A DNA stretch of 64,000 nucleotides from CBDESM01 sp965242485 (GTDB taxonomy: Bacteria > Chloroflexota > Dehalococcoidia > Bin125), in the NCBI GenBank assembly GCA_965242485.1, contig CBDESM010000003.1, positions 1,426,001 to 1,490,000 of the forward strand. Reading direction: 5' to 3'. Position numbers and translations under genes: made by a program. The first letter of the stretch is position 1. Each line of letters begins with the position of its first letter. Below are positions 56,679 to 64,000 of the stretch, piece after piece. The notes beneath the pieces are model-generated. The model did not search any database and was not told the DNA's origin. It worked only from the letters and a program-made list of their open reading frames with translations.

Positions 56679-57941
56679 CTAGCGCTCGCCGACGCCGAGC
56701 GCCCGCTCCGTCCGCTGCGAAATCCGAGACATCATGAACGCGACCACCCAGAACACCAGCGCCACGAACACGTAGGCCTCGATCCGGTCCGGCGTGAACT
56801 GCAGCTGCGCGATCGCCGAATCCGCGTTCCCCTTCAATTCCCGCAGCGGCAGGATCACCGTCACCAGCGTCGTGTCCTTCCAAATCGAGATCGCCTGCCC
56901 CACCATCGGCGGAATCGAAATCCTCAGCGCCTGCGGCAACGTGATCATCCGCGTCGCCTGCATCGGCGTCAGCCCCACCGCCCGCGCCGCCTCGTTCTGC
57001 CCCCGCGGCAGCGCCTGCAGGCCGCCGCGGATGTACTCCGCCATGTACGCCCCCGTGAACACCGCCAAGGTCACCATCACCCGGATCACCAAGCTGCCCC
57101 CGATCACGTCGCCCAAAATGAACAACGCCACGAACAGCCAGCCCAGCAGCGGCGCCCCGCGGATGATCTCGATGTAGGCCGTGCAGGTCCACGAGATCGC
57201 CCGCATCTTCGAGTTCCGACCCAGCGCCAGCGGAATCCCGACCAGCAGCCCGCCGGCGATCCCGACCGGGGCCAAGATCAGGTTCAGCACGAACCCGTCC
57301 AGATCGTCCGCCCGCGTCCCGCTCCCGATCAATAGCACCGCCAGCGAAATCGGCAGCAGCAGCACCAGCAGCGCGCCGACGATCCGCATCTGCAGCCGCC
57401 GTCCCTGCGAATCGTCGCGCGGCAGTCGCCGCGTGATCGCGTAGGCCGCGTACAGCGCCGCGACCGCGATCAGGAACCAGATTGACGACCACGGCGCCGC
57501 CCCGCCGTGCGCCATCAGGAAGATCACGAACGCGCCGGCCAGCGCGATGAACAGGTGATCCTTCCGCCCCAGGCTCGACCAAGTCCCGTAGGCCGCGCCG
57601 ATCATCGCGAAGACCAGAGCCATGCAGAACCACAGCCGCCACGCTTCATCGTGATCGAATCCGCCCGCGAACAGCAGCCAGCGGTTCGCCGTCACCACTT
57701 CCCAATTCGCGTCGAAGAAGACGAACCAGACGATCCCCGCGAACAACGCCGCCAGCAGCGCCGCCGCCGCCAGCGTCATCGCCGTCCCCTGCGGCGACGG
57801 GAACAGGTTGCGGTGCGCCCATTCGCGAGCGCGCACCTGCCACGGGCGGTGCGCACGCTGCCGGTGCGGCGGCAGCACGATCCGCTGCTGCGCGGGCCCC
57901 GGCGGCGGAGCGGGCGGCGGCTGGAGCGGCATCTCGGTCAT
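56679..57941 (-). CDS. Amino acid ABC transporter permease (AapM-like)
   Basis: A 420-aa membrane protein, larger than GlnP-type permeases because of extra N-terminal spans, as in AapM/BztC. The first 50 residues are Pro/Arg-rich and cytoplasmic. The C-terminal half (from about 215) has the HisM/AapM permease domain, including the EAA loop QNEAARAVGLTPMQATRMI and the QALRISIPPMVGQ helix. It starts 4 bases after the first permease gene. It pairs with the AapQ-like protein to form the heterodimeric channel. Confidence 0.93.
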   Translation of the reverse strand: MTEMPLQPPPAPPPGPAQQRIVLPPHRQRAHRPWQVRAREWAHRNLFPSPQGTAMTLAAAALLAALFAGIVWFVFFDANWEVVTANRWLLFAGGFDHDEAWRLWFCMALVFAMIGAAYGTWSSLGRKDHLFIALAGAFVIFLMAHGGAAPWSSIWFLIAVAALYAAYAITRRLPRDDSQGRRLQMRIVGALLVLLLPISLAVLLIGSGTRADDLDGFVLNLILAPVGIAGGLLVGIPLALGRNSKMRAISWTCTAYIEIIRGAPLLGWLFVALFILGDVIGGSLVIRVMVTLAVFTGAYMAEYIRGGLQALPRGQNEAARAVGLTPMQATRMITLPQALRISIPPMVGQAISIWKDTTLVTVILPLRELKGNADSAIAQLQFTPDRIEAYVFVALVFWVVAFMMSRISQRTERALGVGER

Positions 57942-57945
57942 CGCC

Positions 57946-59151
57946 CTACACCTCGTGCGCGGTCACCCGCGCGTTGAATACGTTCATCACGATCGAGATC
58001 GCGAACGAAATGATCATGTACGTGATGATGATCACGAAGAACATCTCCAGCGCGTGCCCCGCCTTGTTCTGCACGATCGTCGCGATCCGGAACAAATCAT
58101 CGAACAGCACCGCGTAGGCCAGCGAAGAGTTCTTGTTCACGTTCAGGAACTGGTTCGTCACCGACGGGATCATCTGCCGCAGCGCCTGCGGCAGGATCAC
58201 CAGCGACAGCCGCTGGTAGCGGCTCAGCCCGATCGCGTTCGCCGCCTCCGTCTGCCCCGCCGGCAGCGCCTGGATGCTGCCCCGCACGATCTCCGCGATG
58301 AACGCCCCCGTGTAGATCGTCAGCCCCAGCACCAGCGAGGCGAACTCCGGGCGCACCGTCATCCCCTCCGCGTAGTCCCGCGCGAATCCCGTGTCCGCCA
58401 CGATCGGGCGGTCGATGCTGACCGGCGCCCCCAGCGCCAGGAACGAGATCAGCGCGCCCGCCGCGAACAGCGCCAGCGCCTTGCGGTTCGCGTTCAGCGG
58501 CATCCCCGTTTCCCGCTCCCGCTCCAGCAGCCGGCGCCGCAGCCGCAGCGCCGCGAACCCCGCCAGCGCCAGCGCCGCCACCCAGATCCCCACGAACCAG
58601 TCCGGCGTCCCCCACAGCCCCCCGCTCGGCACCGGCCACGGAATCGCGACCCCGCGCTGCGAGATGAAGAACGCGTCGCCGATGTTGATCACGTTCCCGA
58701 TCTGCGGCGCCGTCACGCCCAGAATCGCGTACCACAGCACCACCTGCATCAGCAGCGGCGTGTTGCGGAAGACCTCCACGAACAGCATCGCCAGCCGCGC
58801 CACCAGCCAGTTCGGCGACAGCCGCGCCACCCCCACGATCACGCCCAGCAGCGTCGACAGCGCGATCGCCACGATCACCGTCCGGATCGTCGTCCAGACG
58901 CCGACCAAGTACATCGTCAGCCGCGAGTTGGTCACCCCGTCGACGTCGGTCAGCCACTGGCTGCCGACCGCGAACCCCGCCGGCTCGCTCAGGAAGCCGA
59001 ACCCGAAATCGCGCAGGTCGAGCGAAGCGATCACGTAGGCCGCGACCACCGCCGTCGCCGCCACGTACGCGCCCTGCGTCAGCATCCGCCGGAAGCCGCG
59101 CCGGTAGCGCAGCGGCGTCGGGCTGGGCGCGGCTGGGGAGTCGGCTGTCAT
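57946..59151 (-). CDS. Amino acid ABC transporter permease (AapQ-like)
   Basis: A 401-aa inner-membrane permease with about eight spans. It has the long periplasmic insertion between early spans typical of AapQ/BztB, which contains PQIGNVINIGDAFFISQRGV. The EAA loop reads QTEAANAIGLSRYQRLSLV (about 285-305). The ATG at 59151 was chosen over an earlier one at 59184 because of the closer upstream GGAACG. It is the first membrane component, separated from the binding-protein gene by a hairpin at 59223-59244. Confidence 0.93.
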   Translation of the reverse strand: MTADSPAAPSPTPLRYRRGFRRMLTQGAYVAATAVVAAYVIASLDLRDFGFGFLSEPAGFAVGSQWLTDVDGVTNSRLTMYLVGVWTTIRTVIVAIALSTLLGVIVGVARLSPNWLVARLAMLFVEVFRNTPLLMQVVLWYAILGVTAPQIGNVINIGDAFFISQRGVAIPWPVPSGGLWGTPDWFVGIWVAALALAGFAALRLRRRLLERERETGMPLNANRKALALFAAGALISFLALGAPVSIDRPIVADTGFARDYAEGMTVRPEFASLVLGLTIYTGAFIAEIVRGSIQALPAGQTEAANAIGLSRYQRLSLVILPQALRQMIPSVTNQFLNVNKNSSLAYAVLFDDLFRIATIVQNKAGHALEMFFVIIITYMIISFAISIVMNVFNARVTAHEV

Positions 59152-59222
59152 CGTCGTTCCGGTTCGCCCTGCGGATGCCCGCACACTCTAACCGCGGGCG
59201 CCGCGGGCGCAGATACGCGAGA

Positions 59223-59244
59223 GGGGCAGCCCGAAGGCTGCCCC
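59223..59244 (-). terminator. Hairpin between binding-protein and permease genes
   Basis: GGGGCAGCC, loop CGAA, GGCTGCCCC: a perfect 9-pair stem 30 bases after the binding-protein stop, followed on the minus strand by CTCTCGCG and no T run. Such hairpins often reduce readthrough and protect the upstream message, giving more binding protein than permease. Confidence 0.6.
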
Positions 59245-59273
59245 TCCCGATTTGGTTGCCGCGAGGCGCGGGC

Positions 59274-60389
59274 CTACCGGTACGGCAGCGCGTACAGGAT
59301 TCCGCCCTGCCCGGCCGGGCAGTCGACCGAGTCGTCGATCGCCAGCGCGTTCAGGGTGCAGTCGCGCGGGATTACGTCGCCGATCGTGCGGTCGTAGATC
59401 TCGCCGTAGTTGCCCACGGCCGCGATCGCCCGCTGCAGGAACTGCGCGTCGACCGAGTCGAAGCCCAGCGTCGCCACGGAGGTGCCCTCGTAGGAGACGC
59501 CCAGCAGCCGCGCCACGGTCGTGTTCGGCGGGTTGCTCGCCATCGCGCCCACGTTGCGCGAGGTGATCCCCATCTCTTCCGCCGCGATCAGGCCGTGCAC
59601 GACCCAGTTCACCACGTCCTTCCACTCCGAGTCGTAGTCGCGCACGCCCGGCGCCAGCGGTTCCTTCGAGATGATCTCGCCCAGCACCGTGTAGTCGTCC
59701 GCGTTGTCGCGCACGGTGATCCGCGAGGCCAGGTCCGAGGCGTCCGCCGTCAGCGCGTCGCAGCGGCCGCTGAAGAACGCGTCCGAAACCTCGGCGCTCT
59801 GCCCGCCCAGCGCGGTGTAGCCCAGGCCCAGATCCGTGAAGTGGTCGGCCAAGTTCTGCTCGGTCGTCGTGCCGCTCTGCACGCAGATCGTGGCGCCGCC
59901 CAGATCACTGATCTGGGTGATGTTCTGATCCTTCCGCACCGCGAAGCCCTGGCCCGTGTAGAAGGTGGTCTGCGCGAAGTCGACGCCCAGCTCGCGGTCG
60001 CGCGAGGCGGTGATCGTCGTCGTCCGGATCAGCACGTCGATGTTCTCGTTGTTCAGCAGCTCGAAGCGCGTCGATGCGTCCGACGCGTCCTCGTAGTCCA
60101 CCGCGTTCGCGTCGCCCAGCACGGCCGCCGCGATCGCCTTGCAGAACTCGATGTCGAAGCCGACGACGCTGCCGTCCGCTTCCTTGTTGCCGAACAGCGG
60201 CTGCGTCTGCTTCACCCCGCAGATCAGCCGGCCCCGATCCTGGATCGTCGCGACCGTGTCGCCGCGGCCGCCGTCGTCATCGCTGCTCGAACAGGCGGCC
60301 GCGATCCCCGCGCCCAGCACGGCCAGCAGCAGCACCAACCCGATGCGGCGGGCGGAAATCGCCCAGCCGAAATACTTGCTCGTGGTCAC
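59274..60389 (-). CDS. Amino acid ABC transporter substrate-binding lipoprotein (AapJ-like)
   Basis: A 371-aa binding protein that captures amino acids outside the membrane. The GTG at 60389 has GGAGGATC upstream, and the TTG four codons earlier overlaps that site. The signal peptide ends in the lipobox IAAACSSS (Cys near 33). The solute-binding domain starts with VATIQDRGRLICGVKQTQPLFG and shows EFCKAIAAAVLGD and WVVHGLIAAEE. It is encoded first in the four-gene transporter unit. A second copy at 62775 shares most of the sequence. Confidence 0.94.
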   Translation of the reverse strand: MTTSKYFGWAISARRIGLVLLLAVLGAGIAAACSSSDDDGGRGDTVATIQDRGRLICGVKQTQPLFGNKEADGSVVGFDIEFCKAIAAAVLGDANAVDYEDASDASTRFELLNNENIDVLIRTTTITASRDRELGVDFAQTTFYTGQGFAVRKDQNITQISDLGGATICVQSGTTTEQNLADHFTDLGLGYTALGGQSAEVSDAFFSGRCDALTADASDLASRITVRDNADDYTVLGEIISKEPLAPGVRDYDSEWKDVVNWVVHGLIAAEEMGITSRNVGAMASNPPNTTVARLLGVSYEGTSVATLGFDSVDAQFLQRAIAAVGNYGEIYDRTIGDVIPRDCTLNALAIDDSVDCPAGQGGILYALPYR

Positions 60390-60505
60390 TCGATCCTCCA
60401 AGCCTGCACGGGGGCGCGCACTGCTCCCGTGTGCTCGCGTATGTACCTGATTGTGTAACAGCGCCCGCCCTTACGCGCGAACGATGATCCGCCTTTCGCC
60501 TTCGG

Positions 60506-61750
60506 CTAGGTCGAGTCGCCCGACTGCGCCGGCGCCGCCGCGCGCGTCCGCGGGCGCACTTCGAAGTTGAACAGCCGCGCCGCGTTCAGGCCCAGGATCT
60601 TGGCCCGCTCGTCGTCGCCCAGCGCGCCCATCGAGCGCTCGATCGCCGCCGCCGAGTGCGGCCACGAGCCCTCGTGGTGCGGGTAGTCGTTGGCCCACAG
60701 CAGGTTGTCGACCAACTCCCACTTCTGTGCCAGGTCGATCCCCGGCGCGTCCTCCTGGAACGAGCCGAAGCAGTGCGAGCGGTAGAACTCGGAAGGCAGC
60801 TGCTCCAGCTTGGGGAAGGCCCACATGTGGTGCTTGTGGTAGGCCTCGTCCATCGCCGTCAGCGCCCACGGAATCCAGCCGATCCCGGCCTCGATCGTGC
60901 CCGCGCGCAGTTGCGGGAAGCGCTGGAACACGCCCGACGCGCACATGTTCACGATCGGCTCCATCGTCATCGCCAGCGAGTGGAACACGTAGTTGGTCAC
61001 CGCCCCGCCGTTGCCCCGCGCCCCGCGCGGGTCGCGCCCGGTCGAAACGTGGAACGTGATCGGCAGCCCCGTCTCCTCCACCGCCGCCCAGAGCTCGTCG
61101 AACTCCGGCAGGTTGTAGTTGCGCGTGTCCTCCCCCGTCGGCCCCCAGACCGGCTTGGCCGGGAAGGAAAAGCCGCGGAAGCCCCGCGCCGCCGAGCGCC
61201 GGATCTCCGCCACCGCGCCGGGAATGTCGCCCGTCGCCACGCAGGCCAGCGGCGAAGAGCGGTCGTAGGTCTCCCCGAACGTCTCCCAGGCCCAGTCGTT
61301 CCAGGCGCTGCACATCGCGTTGGCGAAGACCGGATCCGGCGTCGCCCACATCGACAGCCCCTTGTTGGGGAAGATGATCTCGCAGTCCACCCCGTCCGCG
61401 TCCATGTCGCGCACCCGCTCCGCCGGGTCGGCGTTGCCGTGCTTGTCCCGCACCGAATCCTCGCCCTCCAGCTTGAGGTCGCGGATCTTCGTCGGCCGGT
61501 GCCCCTCCGTCACCTGCCAGCGCACCCCCTCCTCGTCCACCTCGATCCGCGGCAGCCGGTGCCGGAACTTCTCCTCCACCCGCCGCTCCCACAGATCGAC
61601 CGGCTCGTGCACGTGGCAGTCGGCCGAAACCATGAAGTACTTCTGCGGGTCGTCCGGGCGCGCCGTCCGCGCCCAGCCCTCGACCCCCGGCGTCAGCGTC
61701 CGGTGCTCCGGAATCTCGTAACCCGCGGCGGAACGTTCGGCAGTCACCAT
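60506..61750 (-). CDS. Amidohydrolase family protein (amidohydrolase 2/ACMSD-like)
   Basis: A 414-aa TIM-barrel metal hydrolase or decarboxylase. Metal ligands are seen in SADCHVHEP (two His near 46-48), ITFHVS (His near 232) and WANDYPHHEGSWP (Asp near 352). The order matches PF04909 proteins, which include ACMSD and aromatic acid decarboxylases. The substrate is unknown. The ATG at 61750 has GGAAGGA upstream. The gene lies between two copies of the amino-acid-binding protein gene and may share their regulation, though a gap of 116 bases follows it. Confidence 0.88.
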   Translation of the reverse strand: MVTAERSAAGYEIPEHRTLTPGVEGWARTARPDDPQKYFMVSADCHVHEPVDLWERRVEEKFRHRLPRIEVDEEGVRWQVTEGHRPTKIRDLKLEGEDSVRDKHGNADPAERVRDMDADGVDCEIIFPNKGLSMWATPDPVFANAMCSAWNDWAWETFGETYDRSSPLACVATGDIPGAVAEIRRSAARGFRGFSFPAKPVWGPTGEDTRNYNLPEFDELWAAVEETGLPITFHVSTGRDPRGARGNGGAVTNYVFHSLAMTMEPIVNMCASGVFQRFPQLRAGTIEAGIGWIPWALTAMDEAYHKHHMWAFPKLEQLPSEFYRSHCFGSFQEDAPGIDLAQKWELVDNLLWANDYPHHEGSWPHSAAAIERSMGALGDDERAKILGLNAARLFNFEVRPRTRAAAPAQSGDST

Positions 61751-61998
61751 CTCGGCAGCATCCTTCCGGCGCCCCGCGCATCCGCGTCCGAAGCGCCCAA
61801 TCTGTAGCCCGATATTACCCGATCATGCATCCCGCTTGACAAACCGCCCCGAGCCAGTCGCAAGCCCCGGCGTTTCGCCCGAAAAGCCTGCCGCCGACCC
61901 GCGCCGCAGCAGACAAGCCGCCCCCTACGCGAACGGCGCGTCCAGCAGCCGCGAATGCGGCCCCGGCCGACCGAAATCCAGCTCTGCCCTCCGCGCCT
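61751..61998. other. Intergenic region with a gene remnant
   Basis: About 250 bases upstream of the amidohydrolase gene. Apart from the remnant at 61925-61996 and the palindrome that begins at 61999, I see no gene. An AT-rich patch TGTAGCCCGATATTACC near 61802-61818 may hold the amidohydrolase promoter on the minus strand. Confidence 0.4.
61925..61996 (-). pseudogene. Remnant of a copy of the 62436-62759 gene
   Basis: On the minus strand the frame reads AELDFGRPGPHSRL and then LDAPFA with a TAG at 61927-61925. The intact gene ends AELDFGRPGPHSRL, then PAEPEL. The match stops on both sides, so only the last 20 or so codons survive. It points to duplication and decay within this region, next to the duplicated binding-protein genes. 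Confidence 0.6.
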
Positions 61999-62015
61999 GC
62001 GCCAAATTTTGGCGC
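61999..62015. terminator. Near-perfect palindrome behind the small lipoprotein gene
   Basis: GCGCCAAA, one base, TTTGGCGC, overlapping the TAG of the 62015-62383 gene. As RNA it could fold only with a tight loop, so it may be a terminator core or a protein-binding site. Confidence 0.35.
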
Positions 62016-62383
62016 TAGAAGCCCCACACCGTGATTTGGACGTGGCAGGTATCGAGATTCAGCAGACCCGCCGACTCTGTCCGAACCATCCCTCCGAACG
62101 CGTTCCGGGCGCCCCACTCCATCCGCACGCGCAATCGGCCATCTGCTTCAAGCGCATAGTCATTTCTGAAGTACGTGCCGAACGTCTCCATTGAGCCCGG
62201 ATCGTTGAGGCGGTCGCGAATCTGTTCCTCGAACGAATCGAGGTTGCCGTCCCATGAGACCTGCGGGCAGTCGCGCAACCGATCCTCGGTCGTCTGCGGA
62301 CCCGAGCAAGCAGCCGCCACGACGGCAACGAGCGCCAGAATCGCCAGCGCACTTCGTTGCCACGGCAACTCCGAACATCTCAT
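62015..62383 (-). CDS. Small predicted lipoprotein
   Basis: A 122-aa protein with a clear signal peptide ending in lipobox VVAAACSG (Cys near 26). The mature part is about 97 residues with RDCPQVSW, DRLNDPGSMETFGTYF and a final DTCHVQITVWGF; two cysteines could pair. The middle resembles small extracellular domains of unknown function that contain a conserved DP-x-S-M segment. The start ATG at 62383 is the first in the frame. It lies between two duplicated genes and has no assignable role. Confidence 0.7.
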   Translation of the reverse strand: MRCSELPWQRSALAILALVAVVAAACSGPQTTEDRLRDCPQVSWDGNLDSFEEQIRDRLNDPGSMETFGTYFRNDYALEADGRLRVRMEWGARNAFGGMVRTESAGLLNLDTCHVQITVWGF

Positions 62384-62435
62384 CCGGCAATCCTAGGCGT
62401 CAGTCGCGTGCGGACGCTGGAGCGTGTCGGTGCAG

Positions 62436-62759
62436 TCAGAGTTCGGGTTCCGCCGGCAGCCGCGAATGCGGCCCCGGCCGTCCGAAATCCAGCTCCGCCG
62501 TATCGATCTCGCAATCGCCATCGCCCAGCGGCAGATCGACGTATTCCGGCGTCAATCCCTCCGACGGCCAGAACCGCAGCCGCACCCCCGTCGCCTCCGC
62601 CGGCGCCTCGCAGGCCGTCTCCGCCGCCCCGCGCCCCGAATGGAACCAATCCCCCTCCTCGCCGCCGTCGCCCACCAGCCAAGCCCCGAACCAAGGCATC
62701 GGCAACCCGAAATCCGACTCCGCCAAATGCCACCGAATCCGCACCATCCGCGCCATCAT
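62436..62759 (-). CDS. Hypothetical protein (107 aa)
   Basis: A short acidic protein I do not recognise, starting MMARMVRIRWHLAESDFGL with no signal peptide. Trp and Gly are frequent (MPWFGAWLVGDGGEEGDWF), and the end reads ELDFGRPGPHSRL. A decayed copy of its 3' end lies at 61925, which supports it being a real gene. It starts 15 bases after the stop of the second binding-protein gene and is probably in the same transcript. Function unknown. Confidence 0.6.
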   Translation of the reverse strand: MMARMVRIRWHLAESDFGLPMPWFGAWLVGDGGEEGDWFHSGRGAAETACEAPAEATGVRLRFWPSEGLTPEYVDLPLGDGDCEIDTAELDFGRPGPHSRLPAEPEL

Positions 62760-62774
62760 GCCGCTCCGCCGCGC

Positions 62775-64000
62775 CTACCAATAGGGCAGCGCGTACAATA
62801 TCCCGCCCTGCCCGGCCGGGCAGTCGACCGAGTCGTTAAGCGCCAATGCGTTCAGCGTGCAATCGCGCGGGATCACGTCGCCGATCGTGCGGTCGTAGAT
62901 CTCGCCGTAGTTGCCCACGGCCGAGATCGCCCGTCGGAGGAACTGCGGGTCGACTGGGTCGAAGCCCAGCGTCGCGACGGACGAGCCTTGGAAGGAGACG
63001 CCCAGCAGCCGTGCCACGTTCGAGTTCGGCGGATTGCGTGCCATCCAGCCCACATTGTGCGACGTGATCCCCATCTCCTCGGCTGCGATCAGGCCGTGCA
63101 CGACCCAGTTCACGACATCCTTCCACTCTGAATCGTAGTCTCGCACGCCCGCCGCCAGCGGCTCCTTCGAAATGACCTCGCCCAGCACCGTGTAGTCGCT
63201 GGCGTTGTGGCGCACGCTGATCCTCGAGGCCAGGTCCGAAGCGTCCGCCGTCAGCGCGTCGCAGCGGCCGCGGAAGAACGCGTCCGAAACCTCGGCGCTC
63301 TGCCCGCCCAGCGCGGTGTACCTCGCGCCCAGATCAGCGAAGTAGTCGGCCAGGTTCTGCTCCGTCGTGGTGCCGGTCTGCACGCAGATTGTCTCGCCCG
63401 CCAGATCCCGAATCTGCCTGATCCCCGAATCCTTCCGCACCGCGAAACCTTGGCCTGTGTAGAACGTCGGAGTCGTGAAATCCACCGCCAGCCCCGCATC
63501 CCGCGAGGCCGTGATCGTCGTCGTCCGGATCAGCACGTCGATCTGCTCACTGCTCAGCAGCTCGAACCGCCTTGACGCATCCGACGCGTCCACGTAGTCC
63601 ACCGCGTCCGCGTCGCCCAGCACGGCCGCCGCGATCGCCTTGCAGAACTCGATGTCGAAGCCCTCGGGGGTCCCCGGGGTCCTCAGGCCGCTCTTGAACC
63701 CGAACAGCGGCTGCGTCAGTTTCACGCCGCACAGCAGTTCACCACGATCGATCACCGTACGCAGCGTGGAACCGTCAAGGCCGCGTTTAAGCGTGACGGG
63801 CGGAGCCTCCAATGCCTGTTGGAGCTGCTGCTTGGTGCGATCAAGTTCCGCTTCCAACTCGACGATCCGATCTTTGTCGGCCTCCGCCTCCTGCTCCAAA
63901 CCAGCCCTCACTTCTGCGAGCAGCTGCTCTGCTTGACTCAGCCGACCTTCCAGCTCCCGCGACCGCTCTGGATCGCCGCTTGAACAGGCAGCCGTCGCGC
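62775..64000 (-). CDS. Second AapJ-like binding lipoprotein with coiled-coil spacer (5' end outside window)
   Basis: A paralogue of the binding protein at 59274. From the stop at 62775 the frame is open to the window edge, where it reads ATAACSSGD, a lipobox with Cys at 63986-63984, so only the signal peptide is missing. Between this Cys and the binding domain lie about 60 residues of heptad-like Glu/Leu/Gln/Arg sequence (LEGRLSQAEQLLAEVRAG, then EADKDRIVELEAEL), a probable coiled coil absent from the other copy. The binding domain (from LRTVIDRGELLCGV) matches closely. It may oligomerise or stand off from the membrane and use the same permeases. Confidence 0.88.
   Translation of the reverse strand, partial: ATAACSSGDPERSRELEGRLSQAEQLLAEVRAGLEQEAEADKDRIVELEAELDRTKQQLQQALEAPPVTLKRGLDGSTLRTVIDRGELLCGVKLTQPLFGFKSGLRTPGTPEGFDIEFCKAIAAAVLGDADAVDYVDASDASRRFELLSSEQIDVLIRTTTITASRDAGLAVDFTTPTFYTGQGFAVRKDSGIRQIRDLAGETICVQTGTTTEQNLADYFADLGARYTALGGQSAEVSDAFFRGRCDALTADASDLASRISVRHNASDYTVLGEVISKEPLAAGVRDYDSEWKDVVNWVVHGLIAAEEMGITSHNVGWMARNPPNSNVARLLGVSFQGSSVATLGFDPVDPQFLRRAISAVGNYGEIYDRTIGDVIPRDCTLNALALNDSVDCPAGQGGILYALPYW

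Overview
This is a high-GC bacterial chromosome window (about 70% G+C by eye) with tightly packed genes, many stop/start overlaps of the ATGA or GTGA type, frequent GTG starts and four tRNA genes. I see no rRNA, phage structural genes, insertion sequence or CRISPR array. The gene set suggests an aerobic or facultative heterotroph: glyoxylate shunt, LLM-type flavin oxidoreductases, a CaiB-type CoA transferase, amidohydrolase and cyclase-fold hydrolases, biotin-dependent carboxylation parts and an Aap-like amino acid ABC transporter. The mixture would fit a high-GC Chloroflexota (SAR202/Dehalococcoidia-like) or a deep Actinomycetota lineage, but nothing here decides this, so the taxon is only a guess.

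Layout. 1-2.6 kb: the 5' part of fabG, then ammonium transporter amt with its P-II regulator. 2.6-12.9 kb (minus strand): a fused CoA transferase and cyclase-family pair, a coiled-coil protein, isocitrate dehydrogenase, two tandem propeller lipoproteins, an M3 peptidase and a BtuF-like protein. 13-15.8 kb: an epoxide hydrolase, then a visibly GC-poorer two-gene module (AAA ATPase plus DUF4276/TOPRIM-like protein) that I regard as a candidate defence system. 15.8-24.4 kb: oxidoreductases, a DinB-like protein, a methyltransferase, an AlbA_2/Schlafen-type regulator with repeated operator-like DNA, and aceA/aceB. 24.7-28.9 kb: a primary-type sigma factor, a double DinB protein, tRNA-Gly, two GyrI-like paralogues and a 5-formyl-THF cyclo-ligase.

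28.9-38.6 kb: an SMP-30 family hydrolase and the pyrimidine operon pyrR-pyrB-pyrC-carA-(GNAT)-carB-pyrK. Its leader carries a recognisable PyrR-binding hairpin just before the ribosome binding site of a 20-codon leader ORF that overlaps the pyrR start. 38.6-45.3 kb: Trm112-like protein, biotin carrier and biotin carboxylase, an LLM enzyme, an APH-like kinase, a thioesterase, ribosomal protein L36, RNase D and a lone ABC ATPase whose 3' end runs into tRNA-Asn. 45.5-46.8 kb: tRNA-Gln, tRNA-Leu and a coupled pair ending in a TIGR02391/HEPN-like protein.

46.8-64 kb: CorC-like membrane protein, HAD phosphatase, a DNA adenine methylase without a visible nuclease, a duplicated segment (enoyl-CoA hydratase tail plus secreted protein), an MFS transporter, an SDR, a dehalogenase-type HAD, a four-gene amino acid ABC transporter, an amidohydrolase, and a second copy of the transporter's binding protein with a coiled-coil spacer, running off the window end. 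Most promising for new biology: the AAA/DUF4276 module, the pyr leader, the tRNA-adjacent HEPN pair, and the AlbA_2 regulator with its repeats.
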